A stretch of DNA of 64,000 nucleotides from Branchiostoma belcheri. Lineage: Eukaryota > Chordata > Leptocardii > Amphioxiformes > Branchiostomatidae. Shown in pieces: positions 56,500 to 64,000 of this stretch. The stretch lies in assembly GCF_001625305.1 (NCBI RefSeq), contig NW_017804242.1, forward strand, positions 3,997,232 through 4,061,231. The letters are read 5' to 3'. Position 1 is the stretch's first letter; every line of letters begins with the position of its first letter. The notes under the pieces were generated by a model that had not been told where the DNA came from, did not search any database, and saw nothing but the letters and a program-made list of their open reading frames with translations. The position numbers and the translations under genes are program-made.

Positions 56500-59150
56500 T
56501 CCAGGTCTCATAAAAGTCACTAACAAAAAGGGTCTAATATAGACAGCGATAATTTGACTTCTAGGTTCGAGGATTTGAAAAAGGATAGTGCTATAGATTG
56601 GACTATCAAAAATGACAACATAGTCTAAGGGGTAAGTCTGTACTTTGGTGCACACAGTCTTGGAGTGAACAGAGTCAGATGCAAGTTTTCACCACAGCTT
56701 TCTGTTTTCATGATGTCCTAGCTCTTTCTAAAATTCTACATAAAAATGTCCATGGTCTAAAGCTTTAAAAATCTCTAGCCTTAAGCGTAGATAATAAAAG
56801 TATGTGAGTAAAAGCACCTGTTGACGTTTATTTGTTTGTGGTTGCCAAAAACGGAAGGAGGGTTGACTGGAGATGGTCATTATCAAGAGTCAATTTGTGA
56901 GTCTCTTTGTTGGTGTAGTTAACAGTCGGTGCCTCACACACACGAGATCAACCTACCGCAGACCCTGTCAGTTGTCAGAGAGCCACTCCCGATGGCTGAT
57001 CATGCACCGACAACGCCGTGGCCGGAAAAACGTTCCCAAACACGACTTAGTCACCTCCACGTTCTGATTAGTTCCTGCCAGTAATCACCCTCCAAGTTAA
57101 AACAGGAAATTTCTCCCTCGCCAAACTACCACCGTGAACTTGTTAAGATGCAAGTTTCTGTTGTTGGGCAGGAAACCTTCCATTCATGCATGCAGTCCTT
57201 GCGCAGGTAAGCGGTATTTTTTCCTCCAAGGTCCTGCCCTCTTGCTGGGAAGATGTTTTGACTCCTTTTACCTCCCAAGAAGCGTTGGAATGATGTTGAG
57301 GAAAGAACAGTTTGGCATGCTTCATTCCGATTGAAATCTGTAGAGAAATTGCTTCAATCATGGGGTGGTAACGCTTAAGAATTAGCTTGGTGTAGTAGTG
57401 GCAAGAGGCACAAAAATATGGCATTGTAGATGCTAAGAATTCAGTGTTATGCCCACAAACATTCTCTGTATAAACAGATGATTTTAAACATTCCTTAAGG
57501 GCCCTGTGACCTGTCATTAAGGGGTAAAAGCAGCGAAAGTTTTCTTTGTACCTGAAGATGTTGTGTTTGTCTATCGACCGTGAGACACGCGGCTTGTTTA
57601 ACAACGTACTTCATACAAGCACCCTCGTCAGGGCAGTTGGGAATGAAGTTTACTGCGGAGGCGACTTGCCGCTCTGTTCAAAGTCGCCAAGTGTTCAGGA
57701 ACATTTGTCCTCAAAGAATGGCCTGGTCTCATGGCGACAGGAAAGTGCACAGGTTGTTGGTGCTTAGGCAGAGGAAAATAATGTTGTGTTTCTGGTTATA
57801 GTCCTGATAGAAATAGGGATACCGTAGATAGGGATTCTCTCTCCTTTCTTTTCTTTCTTTTGATTTTGGCTGTACCGATCCAACATGTATAGTTTAGAAA
57901 CTGAATTGCATCAGGACCCCTGCTTCTCCTATTGGGTCAGTTAGTCCTCACTGCACTACTTGTGAGAAATTGGGCTGGTCTCAATCATGATGTTTCTGAC
58001 TCAGGGAGAAGAGTTGCTGTTACAGTTCTATACCTCTAGTTCTATGCCTAGAAGTGGCCAAAAATAATTGGACTTGCATTGAGCGACGCCGTCAAAAAAA
58101 AAAAAAGGACCAGGGCAGTCTTCAGGACCTGTCCTTGCAACTATTTCATCCGATTTACTCAAGAAAAAATCTGAAAATGTGTGAAATACTGATTTTTAAA
58201 ACTGTTTCTACTCTCTTAAAAGTGGGTTCAAAATTCAGATCCAAAATGTATGTTACAGCCTTGCCAGCAACACCCCCCCCCCATAAAAGCTAGGGTCAGT
58301 GGCTTTTTCTAGGGTTGGTTGGGAACCAGAAACAAAACATTATTTGCTATGCCTGAGTGTGATTTCCCTGCCCTAGCCAGAATGGGTGAGTGGGTGGGGG
58401 CAGAGAATTCCTCCTAGTCTAGACACCCTTAAACCTGACTGCGAAAAACACTTTTGAGCCACCACGCTTCTTACGCTAAGAGATCAAACGATGATAGCAT
58501 TGTAGTCACTTTTTTCAACCTGACGTTTTATTTTACATATTACAAGTTGTTTAGTACATTGGTTGCAGAGATCATAGTCTTGTAAAAGACTTATAAAGTG
58601 GAGCAACCTGTTGCAAGCTTTTTAGTTTTACTCCCGTCAAAAAGTATTCTGAAGACTTTCACTGCCAAAGATTGCTGAAAAGATAACTACTGTACTTTAT
58701 AGGCTTTCTGGAGCCCTTGGCGAAGCTCGTTTAAGACAAAGAATTATAAAAATTGTTGCCATTTTGATATAATTCTATGATACATGATATACCAATAGAT
58801 ACAAGTGCTGTAATATTTTTTAATTGGCAGTTATGTGTCCTTCGATTCTGATTGGTCCATTTTGAAATGCCTCTCTGGACGTGCTGCATGTTTGTATTGT
58901 TTAGACAACTCTAGCCTAACATTACCTGGTCGTAGAGGTCAGGGCAAAAATGACTGCCATGCCAACCAACTCCCTGGTCTGGGTAGTTTGAAGTAATCCA
59001 GAGCCTTTGGCTAAGACAGCGTTCATATGATTTTTATCACATTTCTGAATACTCTACATTGCTGACCAAGGCAACAAGATAAAAATGGCCTCTAGTTGAC
59101 AATCATAATTAGTCATTTTGATGATACCACTTTTGATTTTGTGTTTGTGC
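56500..59150. other. no supported gene
   Basis: A short frame (ATG at 57147, reading MQVSVVGQETFHSC) reaches a good donor CAG|GTAAGC at 57208/57209, but there is no partner exon. The 153-codon minus-strand frame at 57143-57604 has no recognisable domain. The patch 56930-57300 is complex and GC-richer than its surroundings and could be conserved. Confidence 0.35.
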
Positions 59151-59172
59151 ACTAGGTATAATACATGTATAT

Positions 59173-59352
59173 GAGGGCCTGCATGCCCTTTTTCGTAAGG
59201 CGTTATCAGGCCTTTTTAGACTTCGTAATTCGTAATAGGACATTAGCCACAAATCGTAAAGTCGTAATCAGCTCTGAGACTTTAACGTTATTTGTAATCA
59301 GTTGCGAAAATTTTGCATAATTCGTAATCACTACCCCCCCATGTAGGCCCTC
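59173..59352. mobile_element. GAGGGCCTGCATG MITE, intact ends
   Basis: GAGGGCCTGCATG pairs with CATGTAGGCCCTC over 180 bp. Flanks GTATAT and ATATAT agree at 5 of 6. The interior repeats TTCGTAATTCGTAAT and is shared with 28808. Confidence 0.75.
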
Positions 59353-59675
59353 ATATATAGCCTCAAAGCATAAATGCGTGCATGATAATTACAGCATAGA
59401 AAAGTTGTAATGGTGACAGGTCTAGAACACATGTATTAATGTTATACAATGTGAACAAGGGCTTTATGTCAATATAATATAGTATAGGCCTGTGGCTAGA
59501 TTCTAAAGTTTCACTGCTAACAATGATGCTTGTTCTGTGTTCTACATTTGTATGTTTTAGCTTTGGGATAATCGCTAGTTGATACTTTGTCATTGACACC
59601 TGTTCAAAACGTCACCTTCTAACCTTGCAGTCATTTAATGAGTGTATGTCTCTTGTCTCAGCTGCAAAAACGGTC

Positions 59676-59842
59676 AGGGGTCACCTCTCGTAGGAGGAAC
59701 GGGAACTGTCATAACTCAGAGTTCCTTTTAATAATCCCTCTCAAGGTCGTACAAGGTCGTGCGTGACCCTAAGACGTAAACACGGGTATTTTCCTCATTT
59801 CTTGATAAATTGCGATTTTCAATCTGTTGTTATGGGTGACCC
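59676..59842. promoter_or_regulatory. cluster of nuclear-receptor half-sites
   Basis: AGGGGTCA (59676-59683), two AAGGTCG ten bases apart (59743-59749, 59753-59759; direct repeat with spacer 4), TGACCC (59764-59769) and TGACCC (59837-59842) lie within 170 bp of complex, repeat-free sequence. Function is inference. Confidence 0.3.
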
Positions 59843-60318
59843 TGACAAGTTCAGGGAACCCGAAAGTGCGAGGGATTAATTTTCAGGGTAGTGAAAGCAA
59901 GAAAACATTCCCGCCTTTTGTTGTGTAAACACCCCAGGAAATCAACTGAGACCTCTTATGGGCATCCCGGGCACAAGCCCCTAGTGTAAGAACTGTTGAC
60001 TACAAATGTCATGTGTCGGAAAAGTTGCATTCAAAACATCCTGTCAAATCCCAAGTGCGATGCAGCCGTATAAAACGGTTTGGGTCTTTGTAGGCATGGG
60101 AGCCACTCACAAATAGAGCTCCTTTCCTTTTTTCATTGCAACAGAATTGAGAATGTCCATGGTTTTAATAATGGGGAAATTCTAGTTTTACCAAGTCAAC
60201 ATGTTGCAAACATAGTTTCTAAGATAGAAAAAGACACAAAATTGGTAAGTTGGTTACTTTCTCCATTAAAACATTGTGTGAAATGTACTTTTTTGCTGTA
60301 TTTGATGTCATTCCAGAT

Positions 60319-60440
60319 ACATTCAAACCTGTACAAGTGACCACCCCTACATGTACATAAGGACTACGTAGGCAATGTGACGGCGGACCACTTTTTGTTT
60401 TGGTACATGGTGGCCCCTTAGACAATTTTTCCCATATCAA
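60319..60440. mobile_element. one end of the CAGTCAAA MITE
   Basis: TTCAAACCTGTACAAGTGAC, TAAGGACTAC and GGACCACTTTTTG match the right part of 40951-41164 in reverse orientation. Confidence 0.55.
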
Positions 60441-60980
60441 TTGACGCATACTACCATACCATATACCATAGTCCAGTAAGTTAGAACCCTTCTTTCACGT
60501 TAACCTTCTACCCTGTTCAGGAGGACCCACAAACAAGCTACAGACCATTAGAGTCCTTGAAACTTACCCCTCAACACTTAAGGTTTGAACTTGTGCATAA
60601 ACCATGTCCTGATATCTCTCCATCAGTAAGTGAGGAGAGATTCCAGCCCAGTCTAGACTAGTCTGTCTGAAAATTAACAAGGCAGGATACTCCTTGCCAA
60701 GAACTCGACTTTCTTTCCTGCCAATCTACGCTGCAAAGAGTCGTAACTTTGCTGTCCAGTTGAGAGAGACTTTGTCAAGCTAAAAACCATCTGCCCTAGA
60801 CCGAATCCCCATTAGATTGCTTCAGGAACATTATGGGTGTTGGAAAAGAAGTTTGTCAAGCATTGAAAGTTGATAGCATACACTACTGTGAAGTGACAAT
60901 GCCCTTACTTATTGAGAAACTAACATTTAATTTCACTGTCACATTACATCATCTGAAGTAGAAACTGAGAAGTTTCGCGA

Positions 60981-61176
60981 TACTGTAAATTTTGAAATGT
61001 TCGTGGCAGTTTACGCAGTCTCCTCTTAACTTGAAATCATGACACCGCCAAATTGTGGTTTGTATCTCTGTTGTACCACAGAATTGTTTGAACTGTGAAC
61101 ATCAAAGACCTTAAAAAGTTTCCTTTTTCTCATACTGCAAAATAAAACCACCACAAAAGTAAATGTATCTACAGTA
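60981..61176. mobile_element. TACTGTAAATGC-family MITE
   Basis: TACTGTAAATTTTGAAATGT to AAATGTATCTACAGTA, with TACTGCAAAATAAAACCACC inside. About 196 bp. Confidence 0.75.
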
Positions 61177-61179
61177 TCA

Positions 61180-62195
61180 GGTCAGAGGTCACAAAGTCCT
61201 GCCCACTTTTGGCTCCTCCCCCACACATCTGGCAGAGCATGCTGGGTAAATATTTGACAAGAAGGCTGGCTCGCACATTGGTGTGTTGTGTGAGTCAGTC
61301 TGGGGCGATTTGGCTCAGGATGTGTTAGCTTTTCTGTCTAGAACTCCGGTAGGAAATTCCGCCACTCAAGGAGCTACCACACTGGACATGGACAGATGGA
61401 CTGCAACTAGGTTTGTACCAGATTCTCAGATTTGGTGTCCTTTTATTTCTTTTAAAACGGAATTGGGAGAAATTTAAAGCAGGAGCAGCTGGAAAGGGTA
61501 CTGTTGGTTATCAGTGGCTTGTTCAGGCTTGATTGATGGAGCTGCTCTCTTCTGGGCTGAAGAAGGGAGAGATATTTTCTGGCGGGCACTTTGCTTTGCT
61601 TTCAACGGCTTTTAGAAGTCGTCATACTAAAAGTCGTACTGTGTAAAAGGATTACAAAGCTTTTTAGCTGTCGTACGTTTTTGGTAGATCATGAAAGTAG
61701 GTTTAAGGGTGGGTTTAAGGGTAGGTAAAAACAAAAAGTGCCTTGACCTGAACTGTTCTGCTTTGGTGATACCACAGTTGACAACCCAAAAGTTATCCTT
61801 TATTTTTCTGTCTGGTGTGGAAAAAAAAAGAAGAATAGAAACTGAAAAGAAATCAGATGATTTTGGCAACATATCATAGATATTTTAAACAGCATGGAAA
61901 ACTCTTTATTTCGAAGAATTCTCATCTTCAGAAAGTTGAATGTATAGAAATTAGAATAATGCGTGTACTTTTCTTTGCAAACCCATTATAACTTTATCGA
62001 CTGAATTTTGCTTTAGTTTTGAATGGAATATTACTTTGTCTGATGTTGATATTTGCTTATGTCTGTAGTTTACAGTCACATGTACCCTATCCTGTACAAC
62101 AAGCCACAGCAAGCAACGCCTTCAATCTAATTAATCACCACTGTTCCTAACAGCTGATTTTATTTGCCAAATACAAAGTCGCCCATATGTACGAC
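61180..62195. other. non-coding stretch, nothing defined
   Basis: No supported gene. A direct duplication of GGTTTAAGGGT(A/G)GG near 61700-61725 is the only small repeat seen. Confidence 0.35.
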
Positions 62196-62199
62196 AGAC

Positions 62200-62458
62200 A
62201 TAAAATCTTGTAGCCTCTACCAGGCACCGCGGATCGCTGGAAAAATAGTAGAAATTGGCCAAAATAAAGGGATAGTATACCAGAGAAGATCTCGGGCCAT
62301 AGAAGATCCAATTCGGTGTGTCACGAATTAGATTGTCTAAGTTCTATGGCCCGAGATCTTCTCTGGTAGTGGTACATGTATACTATCCCTTTATTTCGGC
62401 CAATTTCTACTATTTTTCCAGCGATCCGCGGTGCCTGGTAGAGGCTAATAAAATCTTG
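62200..62458. mobile_element. 237-bp foldback MITE with 11-bp duplication
   Basis: The element 62211-62447 starts TAGCCTCTACCAGGCACCGC and ends with its complement; arms of about 100 bp pair with a small insertion (GTGGTACATG) in the right arm. ATAAAATCTTG flanks it on both sides (62200-62210, 62448-62458). Same family as 31612. Confidence 0.9.
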
Positions 62459-62685
62459 CCCTTCTTTGTTTGAGAGCATCTGTCATCCAGTATGTTTTTG
62501 TTATTGCTTAGTCCTGTGGTAAGAGACACATATATCTTTTAAAAACTGTCAACGCATGTTTTCATTCTGATCTAGGAAAACAAACCAAAACGGTTGTGTA
62601 CAAAAAGCTGCCATAAATATGTAGCGAGGCAGTTCTATGGGCTGTTAAAAGTAACATTCATGAAGACATTTAGCACATTCAGCAG

Positions 62686-63060
62686 TTTTAAAGGCATCCA
62701 GTGTAATATTAGGGCTACGAAACGAAAGATATTCTGGATAAGAAAATCTGATCTTGGTAGTCACTACCATTTTTTAGCACATTTTTCTCCTCATTTCATA
62801 CTTGAAAGCGTTTGAAAAAGCCAAGAAACAAGTTAGTCCCTTTATTTTTTGGTGCCACCGATAAATAGCTAGAACCAGCCTAAGATACAAGCAACCATTT
62901 TCCGTCAGCAACATCATGTTTTTGCCTCACTAGTAACAGACTAGACTAGTATAGCATGCTATGGTATAGGGTCGATTGAACTTACATTTGTACTACATTA
63001 ATACTAGAATGACCAGAAAATTGACTAAAATCCAGTTTTGCCACCCTGAAATTGCATTGA
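62686..63060. mobile_element. decayed TTAA/AGGCATCC element
   Basis: TTTTAAAGGCATCCAGTGTA at the left and TTTTGCCACCCTGAAATTGC near 63037 match the two sides of the MITE at 55016, but the right terminal GGATGCC is lost and the spacing is larger, about 370 bp. Confidence 0.5.
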
Positions 63061-63748
63061 TACAAAAATTGGAGTGTACAGTATCTTGCCACTACTTTCA
63101 ACTCCAGTGTTTTTGTTTAGACAACGAGGAACAAAATGTGGTAGCTATCAGATAATAATGTATGTTGCCCCCCTGTGGAGAGGGGAGGAGTTGACAACAG
63201 CTGCAATAGGGTCTCATCTTTTTAATTGTCTCTTCAAAGCCAAAACTGGCTCAGACTGCTTATGTCGTTATGAGGTGAAAATGTGCATTGATTGATGGAA
63301 TACATAGCCTGGACTTACTAGTACTGTAGTAGCACCATTGTTTGAACTGGTACAACACGAAAGCAAGGAGATATTATTCTTATAGATTTTAATGTAAAGC
63401 CTTGTATGATTTTGTAAAGCATCAGTATTTGTATTCGTTTAAGATCTTGTTTTTGTTTTGTATGATCCTCAACTGAGGTAAAGCATGAGACTTTTTCAAG
63501 TAGCTACTAGTGCAATTCGGCTGTTCATATTTAGCCAAGCACACTGGGTCATCCTTACTATTCTCGATAAGTACTTTCAGTAAAAACAAGGAGAAGTCGT
63601 AGACATCATCCCTCCATGAAATAGCTTGTTATTTTGTAATCTTTTGGTGTATTTCAATAGAGATATTATGAGTCAAACTTTCAAGCTGTCATGTGCAGGC
63701 GTTTAGTGTCTTGTTACCATGGTTTGTTTACTTTGATGGCCAGCAGGT

Positions 63749-63857
63749 CATTTGCCTTAGCCTGGGTACCATCCCCAGTAGTATATTCGCAAACTCTATA
63801 ACTGTTATAGAGTTTGCGAATATACTACTGGGGATGATACCCAGGCTACATTTGCCT
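63749..63857. mobile_element. 91-bp near-perfect hairpin MITE with 9-bp duplication
   Basis: The element 63758-63848 has 45-bp arms differing at one base around a single-base loop; it starts TAGCCTGGGTACCATC. Perfect CATTTGCCT repeats flank it. Confidence 0.95.
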
Positions 63858-64000
63858 GTACATGTAGGTCAATGACCAGGTCAAATGACCTGCAGACCAG
63901 ACAAACAAGATTTATTTTCCTCTGTCTAGGGGTAAAAATAGATAGGGCTGCCTGGGTCTGACCCAATAGGGGCTGCACGAGCAACCTCCATGGAGGAGCT

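Noticed and set aside
57143..57604. 153-codon minus-strand frame
   Set aside because: No family resemblance or promoter and no repeated motif; about the length expected by chance in 64 kb.

Overview
The window looks like nuclear DNA from a marine invertebrate deuterostome. Amphioxus (Branchiostoma) is my best guess. The reasons are AT-rich non-coding sequence with no operons or ribosome-binding sites, tRNA-headed SINEs, very many miniature inverted-repeat elements (MITEs), frequent ACATGTA motifs, and long tracts of simple and tandem repeat. The organism call is inference; no protein here fixes it.

It is gene-poor. No reading frame longer than about 160 codons occurs and none matches a protein family I recognise. 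Four weak coding candidates remain. They are a 57-bp phase-symmetric internal exon (15827-15883, +), a 51-bp possible last exon (37433-37483, +) with a poly(A) signal 435 bp on, a 108-codon minus-strand frame shaped like a small type I membrane glycoprotein (23552-23878), and a 78-codon minus-strand frame below a CpG-rich promoter-like patch inside a transposon (5655-5891). The window is probably intergenic space or the long introns of one or more genes.

Transposons give most of the structure I can define. (1) A family with ends TAGCCT... and 9-bp target duplications: copies at 24710, 27634, 31612, 40823, 46992, 47161, 56379, 62211, 63758 and probably 34079; several are near-perfect hairpins. 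(2) A TACTGTAAATGC-ended MITE in about 14 copies. (3) A GAGGGCCTGCA-ended MITE family with 6-bp duplications (7072, 41277, and relatives at 28808 and 59173). (4) TTAA-targeted elements: one of 2.16 kb (4575-6736), one of 125 bp (55016-55140), and a decayed relative (62686-63060). (5) CAGGGCTCGAAAT-ended hAT-like elements (13066-13401; 25291-25955), one filled with a minisatellite. (6) A pogo/mariner-like element with CAGTCAAA ends (40951-41164). (7) Six tRNA-derived SINE copies, one of them dimeric.

Tandem repeats form a second layer. A three-copy 187-bp array (13857-14412) runs straight into a strongly diverged array of about 180-bp units (14495-15400). Other duplications have periods of 186 bp (51662-52035) and about 157 bp (17961-18277). 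Long TGAA and GTGA microsatellites lie at 21397 and 27356.

Several GC- and CpG-richer, complex, repeat-free islands (about 10975-11165, 43260-43760, 48440-48800, 53740-54060, 56930-57300, 59660-59900) are the best places to look for regulatory DNA. An assembly gap of 20 N sits at 32052-32071.
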